A stretch of 64,000 nucleotides of DNA, from contig NZ_APNH01000003.1 of the NCBI RefSeq assembly GCF_040361275.1, positions 248,001 through 312,000 on the forward strand, in the 5' to 3' direction. Of this stretch, positions 57,493 to 64,000 are shown in pieces. The notes under the pieces are model-generated. The model made no database searches and was not told where the DNA came from. It was given only the letters and a program-made list of their open reading frames with translations. Each line of letters opens with the position of its first letter. Position 1 is the first letter of the stretch. The translations under genes were made by a program, and so were the position numbers. This DNA is from Salinisphaera sp. T31B1. Lineage in GTDB: Bacteria > Pseudomonadota > Gammaproteobacteria > Nevskiales > Salinisphaeraceae.

Positions 57493-59304
57493 TCAGGCGC
57501 GGCGGCGGATCGGTGGCGGCGCGGCGGTCTGGGCCGGCGCGTCCGCGGGCGCCAGTTCGCGCTGAAAATGGGCGCCGCTCAGGCGTTGGAAGGTAGGGCA
57601 GTGCGCGGCGAGCGTTGCGGGCTCGCCGTCGGCGACGAGCCGGGCGTTTTCGAATACCAGCACTCGGGCGAAGGCACGCACGCGGGCCATGTCGTGGGAG
57701 ACCACGATCAGCGTCTTGCCGGCCAGGTACTGCTCAAGACGTGTCCACAGGCTCGCCGCGGTGGCCGTATCCAGGCCCTCGAACGGTTCGTCGAGAATCA
57801 CCACGGATGCGTCGCGCAGCAGCGCGCGGGCGATGCCGATACGCCGGATCTGGCCGCCCGACAGGCGCAGGCCCTCTTCGCCCACGATGGTGTCGTAGCC
57901 GTCGGGCAGGGCCAGAATGTCGTCGTGGATACCGGCGATCCGGGCCGCATCGATCATCCGTTCCGGCGTAGCCTGCGGGTCGCCGACCAGCAGATTCTCG
58001 CGCACGCTGGTATGAAACAGATACACGCGCTGGGGCACGAGCGCGATACGCGCGCGCAGATCGGCGGCGCGGTAGGCCGAAAGCGGGCGGCCGTCCCAGA
58101 CGATATCGCCTTGCTCGATATCGGCGAGGCGCAGCAGCAGATGCACGAACGTCGACTTGCCCGCACCGCTGGGCCCGACGATGGCCAGATGCTCGCCGGG
58201 CGCGATATCGAGCGTGACGCCCTGCAGCGCCCAGGCGCTACCGGCATCGTAGCGCGTGCCCGCCTGCTGGAAGCGAATCGCGTCGCCTGTGGGGGACGGC
58301 GCGGGTTCGCTCGGCTCGGCAACGGCCGGCTCGCGCTGCTCGAACGCGCGCAGCCGCGCGGTCGCGGCACGAACCTGGCCGAGCGACTGCCAGGCACCGG
58401 GCATGAGCGCGACGGCTTCGAAACAGCCCATGACGAGCATCACCAGCGGCGCGAAGTCCACTGCCTGCAGCGCGCCGGCGCGGATCAGCGGGACGACGAA
58501 GACCGCCGTGCCGACAATCGCCAGATTCGTGAGCAGGAGCACGCCGGCGCTCGACAGGCCGTTGAGGCGGGACAGCGTTCGCTGGCGTGCGATCCAGTCG
58601 CGCGAGAGCGCGCCGATGCGTTCGCGTCGGGCGGTGGCCGCGCCGAAGACGCTCAGCTCGCCGATGCCTTCGACCCAGTCCACCGCGGCTGCCTTGAGCC
58701 GCGCGGCGTCATCGACCGCGGCCGCGCCCGGGCGCCGGCCGAGCCGGTAGACCAGCCCCGGCAGCGCCACACCCGCGACGCCGAGCAGGCCGAGATTCAC
58801 CAGCGCGATCGCCGGGCTGTACAACCACATCACCGCGCCGGCACCGGCCAGACAGACCAGTCCGACGATGCTGGGTGTGACCAGGCGCAGATAGACATGG
58901 TCGAGCGTGTCGATATCCGAGCGCACACGGGCGAGCAGATCGCCGTTGTGCAGGTCGACCGTCGACAGCGGCTCGATCTGGCGATAGAACCAGACCCGCA
59001 GGCCCGTGAGCAGGCGCAGCGTCGCATCGTGGGTGATCAACCGCTCGAGATAGCGCCCGCCGGTGCGGGTAATGGCCAGCCCGCGGATCATGGCCGCCGG
59101 GGTGAAATAGTTCATGTCCACGCCGGCCAGCCCCGCCGCGGCCATGCTGGCGATGAACCAGCCGGCGACGGCGAGCAGCGCCATGTTGGCCGATACCGTG
59201 ACGATCGATACGCCGATGCCGAGCGCAAACCAGCCGGCATAAGGTCGCGCCCGACGCCACCACCAGCGCAGATCGCTGCCGAGAGTGTGGGTGTCGTGAC
59301 TCAT
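57493..59304 (-). CDS. cydC: ABC transporter CydC, cytochrome bd assembly
   Basis: A protein of 603 residues. The N-terminal six-helix domain begins RPYAGWFALGIGVSIVTVSANMALL. The ATPase part has Walker A GPSGAGKST, signature LSGGQIRRIGIA and Walker B VVILDEPFEGLD. CydDC exports cysteine/glutathione or haem-related cargo needed for cytochrome bd. The start overlaps the cydD stop by four bases. The C-terminal tail is Ala/Pro-rich. Confidence 0.94.
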   Translation of the reverse strand: MSHDTHTLGSDLRWWWRRARPYAGWFALGIGVSIVTVSANMALLAVAGWFIASMAAAGLAGVDMNYFTPAAMIRGLAITRTGGRYLERLITHDATLRLLTGLRVWFYRQIEPLSTVDLHNGDLLARVRSDIDTLDHVYLRLVTPSIVGLVCLAGAGAVMWLYSPAIALVNLGLLGVAGVALPGLVYRLGRRPGAAAVDDAARLKAAAVDWVEGIGELSVFGAATARRERIGALSRDWIARQRTLSRLNGLSSAGVLLLTNLAIVGTAVFVVPLIRAGALQAVDFAPLVMLVMGCFEAVALMPGAWQSLGQVRAATARLRAFEQREPAVAEPSEPAPSPTGDAIRFQQAGTRYDAGSAWALQGVTLDIAPGEHLAIVGPSGAGKSTFVHLLLRLADIEQGDIVWDGRPLSAYRAADLRARIALVPQRVYLFHTSVRENLLVGDPQATPERMIDAARIAGIHDDILALPDGYDTIVGEEGLRLSGGQIRRIGIARALLRDASVVILDEPFEGLDTATAASLWTRLEQYLAGKTLIVVSHDMARVRAFARVLVFENARLVADGEPATLAAHCPTFQRLSGAHFQRELAPADAPAQTAAPPPIRRRA

Positions 59305-61046
59305 GCGGCGCGCCCCTCGGCACCGGCGGCCAGGCGCGCATAGACGCCGCCGCGCGCCAGCAATTGCGCGTGGCGGCCCTGTTCGACGATACGCCCGCCA
59401 TCCATCACCACGATACGATCGGCATGAACGACGCTGGCCAGGCGATGGGCGATCAGTACCATCGTGCGGCCCCGGGCCAGGGTGGCCAGGGCCGTGATCA
59501 GGCGGCGCTCGTTGTCGGCATCCAGATGCGCGCTGATCTCGTCGACCACCACGAAACGCGCGTCGCGCACGAACGCCCGCGCGATCGCCAGGCGCTGGGC
59601 CTGACCGCCGGACAGCCGTTGCCCGCGTTCGCCGATCGGCGTATCCAGGCCTTGCGGCAGGGCCGCGACGAAGTCACGCGCCTGGGCGCGTTCGAGCGCG
59701 GCCCAGAGTCTGGCGTCGTCGGCCGCCGCGTCGCCGAGACACAGGTTCTCGCGCACGCTGGCGTGAAACAGCCGGGGTTGTTGCGGTACCCAGGCCAGCT
59801 GCTCGTGCCAGGCATCGATCGCGATATCGGCCAGCGGCACGTCGTCGATACGAAGATCGCCGTGATCGGGCTTGATCAGCCCGAGCAGTGCCAGCGCGAG
59901 CGTGCTCTTGCCCGCGCCCGAAGCGCCCACGACCGCGATGGTTTCACCCGGCGCGATGGCCAGATCGATACCCGCCAGCGCCGGAGCGTCGTTTTCGGGG
60001 TAGGTATAGGTCAGGCCGGCCAGCGTCAGGCGCGGCGCCGTCGCGGCGAACATGTCGCGCCGCCTGCCCTGCCATTCGAGGGTGGGCGCGTCGAAGATCT
60101 CGACCATGCGCTCGGCGGCGGCGATCGCTTCCATGCGCGCGTGGTAGACGCTGCCCATATTGCGCAGCGGCAGATAGAACTCGGGCGCGAGCAGTAGCAC
60201 CAGAAAGCCCGCCTCGAAGCCGAGTTGGCCCCACATCAGACGAAAGCCGATCAGCACGGCGACCAGGGCGATGCTCACCGTGGCCAGAAATTCCAGCACC
60301 AGCGACGACAGGAAGGCGATACGCAACACGGCCATCGTGCTGCGGCGGTAGTCGTCGGACAGGCGCTCGATCAGCCGTGCCTCGCGCGCGCCGAGGTTGA
60401 AGATACGCAGCGTGGTCAGGCCCTGCAGCGCATCGAGAAAATGGCCCGACAGCAGCCCGAGCCGTTGCCACTGGCGCTGGTTGAGCTTCTCGGCGCCCTT
60501 GCCGATGAAGATCATGAATACCGGGATCAGGGGCGCGGTGGTCAGCAGGATCAGCCCGGACAGCCACTCGATGGGCGTGATCACCGCAAGGATGGAGACC
60601 GGCAGCAGCACCGCGATCGCGGTCTGCGACAGATAGCGGCCGTAGTAGGCCTCGAGCTTTTCCACGCCGTCGGTGAGTGTTTCCACCACATCGCCGCTGG
60701 CCATACGCCGTTGCCAGACGATGCCGAGGCCTTCGATCTGGCGAAACAGGCGGTCGCGGATCGCGGTCTTGATGGTCGCAGCCGCCTCGAAACGCGCGCG
60801 CTCGCCAGCATAGGCAAGCACGGCCCGCAGCCCGATGAGGGCAAGAAAAGCGAATAGCCAGGCGGTGACGCCGGCCAGTGCTGCGCCGGCGAAGATGACC
60901 GCATTGGCCACGTGCGCGAGCACGGCGGCCTGGGCGATGAGCAGGCCGCCGCCCAGGCTCTCGATCGCAATCGCGCGGCCGACCGGGCGGCGTACGGCCT
61001 CGCTTTCGGCCTTGAGCCAGCCAGCGGAGGGGGTGGTTTTGGACAT
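59301..61046 (-). CDS. cydD: ABC transporter CydD, cytochrome bd assembly
   Basis: A protein of 581 residues from ATG 61046. The membrane domain (LIAQAAVLAHVANAVIFAG, YYGRYLSQTAIAVLLP) precedes an ATPase with Walker A GASGAGKST, signature LSGGQAQRLAIA and Walker B VVVDEISAHLD. It pairs with CydC as a heterodimer. An FNR box lies 82 bases upstream, so cydDC is probably induced with cydAB. Confidence 0.94.
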   Translation of the reverse strand: MSKTTPSAGWLKAESEAVRRPVGRAIAIESLGGGLLIAQAAVLAHVANAVIFAGAALAGVTAWLFAFLALIGLRAVLAYAGERARFEAAATIKTAIRDRLFRQIEGLGIVWQRRMASGDVVETLTDGVEKLEAYYGRYLSQTAIAVLLPVSILAVITPIEWLSGLILLTTAPLIPVFMIFIGKGAEKLNQRQWQRLGLLSGHFLDALQGLTTLRIFNLGAREARLIERLSDDYRRSTMAVLRIAFLSSLVLEFLATVSIALVAVLIGFRLMWGQLGFEAGFLVLLLAPEFYLPLRNMGSVYHARMEAIAAAERMVEIFDAPTLEWQGRRRDMFAATAPRLTLAGLTYTYPENDAPALAGIDLAIAPGETIAVVGASGAGKSTLALALLGLIKPDHGDLRIDDVPLADIAIDAWHEQLAWVPQQPRLFHASVRENLCLGDAAADDARLWAALERAQARDFVAALPQGLDTPIGERGQRLSGGQAQRLAIARAFVRDARFVVVDEISAHLDADNERRLITALATLARGRTMVLIAHRLASVVHADRIVVMDGGRIVEQGRHAQLLARGGVYARLAAGAEGRAA

Positions 61047-61127
61047 GGTTGCAGCGTCGATGGGCCCGAACAAACGACGCTTTCGAAAGCGCCGGCGCCA
61101 GACTAGGCCCGGCGCCGGCCTCGCGGG

Positions 61128-61141
61128 TTGATCCAGATCAA
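61128..61141. promoter_or_regulatory. FNR/Anr box upstream of cydDC
   Basis: TTGATCCAGATCAA, perfect, is 82 bases before the cydD ATG and 26 bases past the ompW stop. Confidence 0.85.
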
Positions 61142-61166
61142 ATCCGGATCGCCGCCCTTGGTTCGG

Positions 61167-61850
61167 CTAGAAGCGATAGCCCGCCGCGAGCGTGTAGACC
61201 CAGGGGTCGACGTCGACATCCACATGGGTCGTCCCGGTGGCCGTACGCAGTTCGGCCGTGGTTTCGATCTGCAGATAGCGCACGTCGGCGTTGATCAGCC
61301 AGTGCTCGGTCAGCGCATAGTCGAGCCCGACCTGGGCGGCGGGGCCGAAGGAGTCGTCGAGCTTGATGTGCTGGATGCCCAGCGCCCGCGCCTGGTCCGA
61401 CAGATCCTCCGAGAAGAAGAACGTGTAGTTCAGACCGAGCCCGACATAGGGCGTGAAGGCGGAGTCGGTATCGAAGCGGTACTGCAGGCTCAGGGTGGGC
61501 GGCAGGTGCTTGATATCGCCGAGCGGCACGCCGTCGAGCGCACCGCCACTCAGGGTCAGATCGTGTTCGAACGGCGTGGCGGCCAGCAGCTCGACCGCCA
61601 GGTTGTCGGTCAGCAGATAGGCAGCGGTGACACCGAACTGCGGCTCGGAACTGACCGCGACATCGGTGCCGGCAAGAGCCGGCCCGAGCTCGCCGTTGCG
61701 GCTCGATGTGTGGTCGTTGGGCGCGACATAGGTCACGCCACCGCGCACGATCCAGTCGCCGGCGTCGGCGGCCTGTGTACTGAATGGCGACAACAGCACG
61801 ATCGTGCCGGTCAGCACGCGCGTCAGCGGACCGGGGTTTGGCATTTTCAT
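61167..61850 (-). CDS. ompW: Outer-membrane protein OmpW
   Basis: A protein of 227 residues from ATG 61850, with signal peptide ending STQAAD. The rest alternates as eight outer-membrane strands, with GDWIVRGGVTYVAPND near the start, LPPTLSLQYRF and VYTLAAGYRF (terminal Phe). OmpW forms a small hydrophobic channel and is commonly under Fnr/ArcA control; a divergent FNR box lies upstream. Confidence 0.93.
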   Translation of the reverse strand: MKMPNPGPLTRVLTGTIVLLSPFSTQAADAGDWIVRGGVTYVAPNDHTSSRNGELGPALAGTDVAVSSEPQFGVTAAYLLTDNLAVELLAATPFEHDLTLSGGALDGVPLGDIKHLPPTLSLQYRFDTDSAFTPYVGLGLNYTFFFSEDLSDQARALGIQHIKLDDSFGPAAQVGLDYALTEHWLINADVRYLQIETTAELRTATGTTHVDVDVDPWVYTLAAGYRF

Positions 61851-61915
61851 GGGATGGTCTCCGGTGATGCCCTGGGAACGGAGCCCAAGGATCACGTCCG
61901 AGCGCCACTGGCCGA

Positions 61916-61929
61916 TTGATCCATGTCAA
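61916..61929. promoter_or_regulatory. FNR-type box between ompW and the Fnr gene
   Basis: TTGATCCATGTCAA fits the FNR consensus with one change (GTCAA instead of ATCAA). It lies 66 bases before ompW and 127 bases before the Fnr-gene ATG, so it could serve ompW and possibly autoregulation. Confidence 0.7.
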
Positions 61930-62056
61930 TCGATGGCGGGCGGGTCGGCGCTGCACGAACCGATCGTCCAAAACCAGTCCCTGCGTTCCGGCATGGTTTG
62001 CCGGTATTCTGGGCGCCGATCACCGGCTACCGCCGGCCTTAACGAGGATGATGGCC

Positions 62057-62803
62057 ATGGCCGCCGATACGGCGTCGCTCGAGCAGCTCAGCGCGACTTG
62101 CAGTCATTGCTCGCTGCGCTATCTCTGCCTGCCCCACGGGCTCAGTGCCGATGACGTCGTGCGTCTGGAAACGCTGGTGGACACCGGAGCCACGATCGGC
62201 ACCGATCGGTCGCTGTTCGAGCAGGGCGATGCTCAGCAGGCCCTCTACGCGATACGCGATGGCTCCATGAAGACCGTGGCGGTGGACGAGGACGGTCTCG
62301 AACAGATTCTCGGTTTCTATTTTCCGGGCGATCTGCTCGGATTGGACGGGTTTGGCAATCAGCGGCATCAATGCACGGCGATCGCGCTCGAGGACAGCAC
62401 GGTGTGTCGTATTCCGGTCGAGCGGCTCGGGCATCTGAGCGACGAATTGCCCAGCCTGCGGCATCAGCTCATGCGGTTGATGGGCCAGGCGCTGTCCGAT
62501 GAAGAGCGGCTGCTGCTCACGCTCGGGCGAAAGAACGCCGAGGGTCGTATCGCCAGCCTGCTGCTGACCATGCGACGACGGCGCCAGCTGCGCGGGTTGC
62601 CCGAGGGCGCGTTGCCGCTACCGATGAAGCGCATCGAACTGGCCAACTTCCTGTCGATGCGGCTGGAAACGGTCAGCCGGGTGCTGACCCGCCTGCAGCG
62701 CGACGGCGTGATCCGGGTGTTGCCTGGGGCAATCGACATTCTGGATACGGCCATGTTGCGCACGCGGGCCGGCCAGGGCGCCTGGGCTGTCGACCAGGAC
62801 TGA
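62057..62803 (+). CDS. Fnr/Anr-type oxygen-sensing transcription factor
   Basis: A protein of 248 residues from ATG 62057, nine bases after GAGG. Cys15, Cys18, Cys24 and Cys106 match the four ligands of the oxygen-labile 4Fe-4S cluster of FNR (CSHCSLRYLC and HQC). A cNMP-like fold is followed by the helix-turn-helix ELANFLSMRLETVSRVLTRL with the E-x2-SR contacts for TTGAT. The boxes around cyd, ompW and usp genes are its likely targets. Confidence 0.93.
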   Translation: MAADTASLEQLSATCSHCSLRYLCLPHGLSADDVVRLETLVDTGATIGTDRSLFEQGDAQQALYAIRDGSMKTVAVDEDGLEQILGFYFPGDLLGLDGFGNQRHQCTAIALEDSTVCRIPVERLGHLSDELPSLRHQLMRLMGQALSDEERLLLTLGRKNAEGRIASLLLTMRRRRQLRGLPEGALPLPMKRIELANFLSMRLETVSRVLTRLQRDGVIRVLPGAIDILDTAMLRTRAGQGAWAVDQD

Positions 62804-62875
62804 TCGCGTCCCCTCGCTCACGGTGGCGCACCGACCGTCGGCGAACAACGCCGGCGGCCGGTATCCGTGGCCTGT

Positions 62876-63166
62876 CTAGCTATCGTCTTCGCGTATCGCC
62901 GAGGGATGCCGGCACAGCGGTTTGACGCGGATGTCCATGTACGGGAACAGCGGCAGCCCCGATACGATTTCCTGAAGTTCGGCGTTGTCGGCGACGTCGA
63001 AGATACTCACGTTGGAGTAGCTGCCGGCCACCCGCCAGAGATGGCGCCATGTGCCGCTGTGCTGGAGTGCCTGGGAATAGGCTTTCTCGCGCGCCTTGAT
63101 CTCGTCGGCGCGTTCGGCCGGCAGGTCGTGCGGCAGGCGCACCGTCATCTCGACATGAAAGAGCAT
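62876..63166 (-). CDS. Muconolactone delta-isomerase-like protein
   Basis: A protein of 96 residues from ATG 63166. It begins MLFHVEMTVRLPHDLPAERA and has WRHLWRVAGSYSNVSIFDV and LPLFPYMDIRVKPL, as in CatC/MLI-family ferredoxin-fold proteins. CatC isomerises muconolactone in the beta-ketoadipate path. No other catechol-pathway gene is nearby, so the substrate is uncertain. A frame start at 63208 is less likely. Confidence 0.8.
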   Translation of the reverse strand: MLFHVEMTVRLPHDLPAERADEIKAREKAYSQALQHSGTWRHLWRVAGSYSNVSIFDVADNAELQEIVSGLPLFPYMDIRVKPLCRHPSAIREDDS

Positions 63167-63292
63167 GGGTCGTCCTTGGTTAAGATGGGCCGAGAGGGGC
63201 TCGGTCATGCGGGCTGTCTCGTCCGCAGCGATCGCCGTTGTGCGCGCACAGGCGGTTACGGGGGACGATTTCGTCGGGTGTGGAAATCGCGC

Positions 63293-63589
63293 CTAGAGTA
63301 CGTTGCGGCCGTCGACATAGGCCTTGCGCCAGCGCGTGATCACCACGCGCTCGAACAGCTCGGCCTGGTGGAACGGATCGGCTTCGATGAAGCGCTCGGC
63401 GGCCGCGCGCGTGTCGACATCGACCAGGTAGATGCCGCCCGATGCGATTTCGCCGGCATCGTCGAGCTTGGCGCCACAGGCGATCAGACGCTCGGCGTTG
63501 GCATCCAGATATGCCAGATGCACGTCGCGGGTGGACAGCCGCAGATCATGGTGATCGGGCTTGTCGTAGGTTTCGATGAGATAAGGCAT
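63293..63589 (-). CDS. YciI-family protein
   Basis: A protein of 98 residues with the dimeric alpha/beta-barrel fold of YciI (MPYLIETYDKPDHHDLR, RAAAERFIEADPFHQAELFERV). The conserved histidine and aspartate of the putative active site are present (HLAYLD, DPF). Function is unknown. It follows, in transcription, the AtoE gene and precedes the CatC-like gene, so all three may form an operon. Confidence 0.83.
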   Translation of the reverse strand: MPYLIETYDKPDHHDLRLSTRDVHLAYLDANAERLIACGAKLDDAGEIASGGIYLVDVDTRAAAERFIEADPFHQAELFERVVITRWRKAYVDGRNVL

Positions 63590-63611
63590 GCAGGGTGCTC
63601 CGAATGAATTC

Positions 63612-64000
63612 TCAGGTGCCGAGTGCGCCCCAGATGAGGACGGCGCTGGCGAAGATGATGCCGAGGTAGCCGAGAATGAGCACCATATAGCCCATCACGT
63701 CGCGCAGCCTGAGCCCCGATATCGCCAGCACGGGGATAATCCAGAACGGTTGGATCATGTTGGTCCACTGGTCGCCGATCTGCACGGCGAGTGCGGTGGC
63801 GGCATTCGATGCGCCCAGCGCTTGCGCCGCCTGCACCATCACCGGGCCCTGTACCGCCCATTGCCCGCCGCCCGAAGGCGCCAGCAGATTGATCAGCGCC
63901 CCGCTGATGAACGACCAGATCGGCAGCGTCGCGGCACTTGAGATGTCCACGAACAGGTTGGCGAAGGTGACTACCAGTCCGGAACCCACCAGTATGCCCA
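63612..64000 (-). CDS. AtoE-family short-chain fatty-acid transporter (C-terminal part)
   Basis: The frame is open at the right window edge, so about 129 C-terminal residues are seen. It carries SGGGQWAVQGPVMVQAAQALG and QIGDQWTNMIQPFWIIPVL, typical of PF02667 (AtoE), an inner-membrane carrier for short-chain fatty acids such as acetoacetate or butyrate. Three or more helices are visible. The start lies outside the window. Confidence 0.88.
   Translation of the reverse strand, partial: GILVGSGLVVTFANLFVDISSAATLPIWSFISGALINLLAPSGGGQWAVQGPVMVQAAQALGASNAATALAVQIGDQWTNMIQPFWIIPVLAISGLRLRDVMGYMVLILGYLGIIFASAVLIWGALGT

Noticed and set aside
57568-59343. A 591-codon plus-strand frame opposite cydC
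   Set aside because: Same reason: antisense shadow of a well-supported gene.

Overview
The window is chromosomal DNA from a high-GC gammaproteobacterium. The order dciA, secA, argJ, mutT/thiE, yacG, zapD, coaE, pilD, pilC, pilR, pilS is typical of that class. BamD, RluD, PgeF, glutamine-dependent NadE, UvrA, YajR, an Fnr-type regulator and cytochrome bd support the placement. A halophilic or marine lineage such as Salinisphaera is plausible, but the sequence alone does not prove it. Genes are dense, with many 1-4 base stop/start overlaps. I see no rRNA, tRNA, CRISPR array, transposase or prophage.

Layout. 1-8.4 kb: a surface-glycan block with a glycosyltransferase/ELM1 fusion (cut by the window edge), a second ELM1 protein, a 2-oxoglutarate/iron oxygenase-like protein, a sulfotransferase, a GT4 glycosyltransferase preceded by a decayed GT2 gene, and an MsbA-type exporter. 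8.4-21.7 kb: housekeeping genes (dciA, secA, argJ, mutT/thiE, yacG, zapD, coaE) and type IV pilus genes (pilD, pilC, pilR, pilS). 21.8-23.9 kb: sucCD with a clear terminator. 24.0-25.5 kb: a non-coding stretch with two related elements, each bounded by inverted repeats of about 70 bases. 25.6-37.7 kb: a GFA-family protein, nadE, bamD, rluD, pgeF, a PKD-type lipoprotein, uvrA, yajR and ssb.

37.8-52.3 kb is a sulfur and thiol-redox region. It holds a CsoR-family regulator with an unusual cysteine pattern, two YeeE/YedE transporter halves, an SQR-like flavoprotein and a divergent persulfide-dioxygenase-like metallo-hydrolase. The last two share a perfect 16-base palindrome in their promoter region. 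A periplasmic DsrE-like protein follows, then dsbD, an Lgt-TlpA fusion and dsbG, a two-component system, and an operon of tsdB, tsdA, a DUF442 phosphatase and a methyltransferase divergent from a TauE/SafE exporter. Together they suggest detection and oxidation of sulfide/persulfide and thiosulfate, with periplasmic disulfide repair.

52.3-62.8 kb reads as a low-oxygen regulon: a PdxH-like flavoprotein, two UspA proteins, cydX-like, cydB, cydA, cydC, cydD, ompW and an Fnr/Anr regulator gene. Five FNR-type boxes lie in its promoter gaps. The window ends with two small ferredoxin-fold proteins (CatC-like, YciI-like) and the C-terminal part of an AtoE-type fatty-acid transporter.
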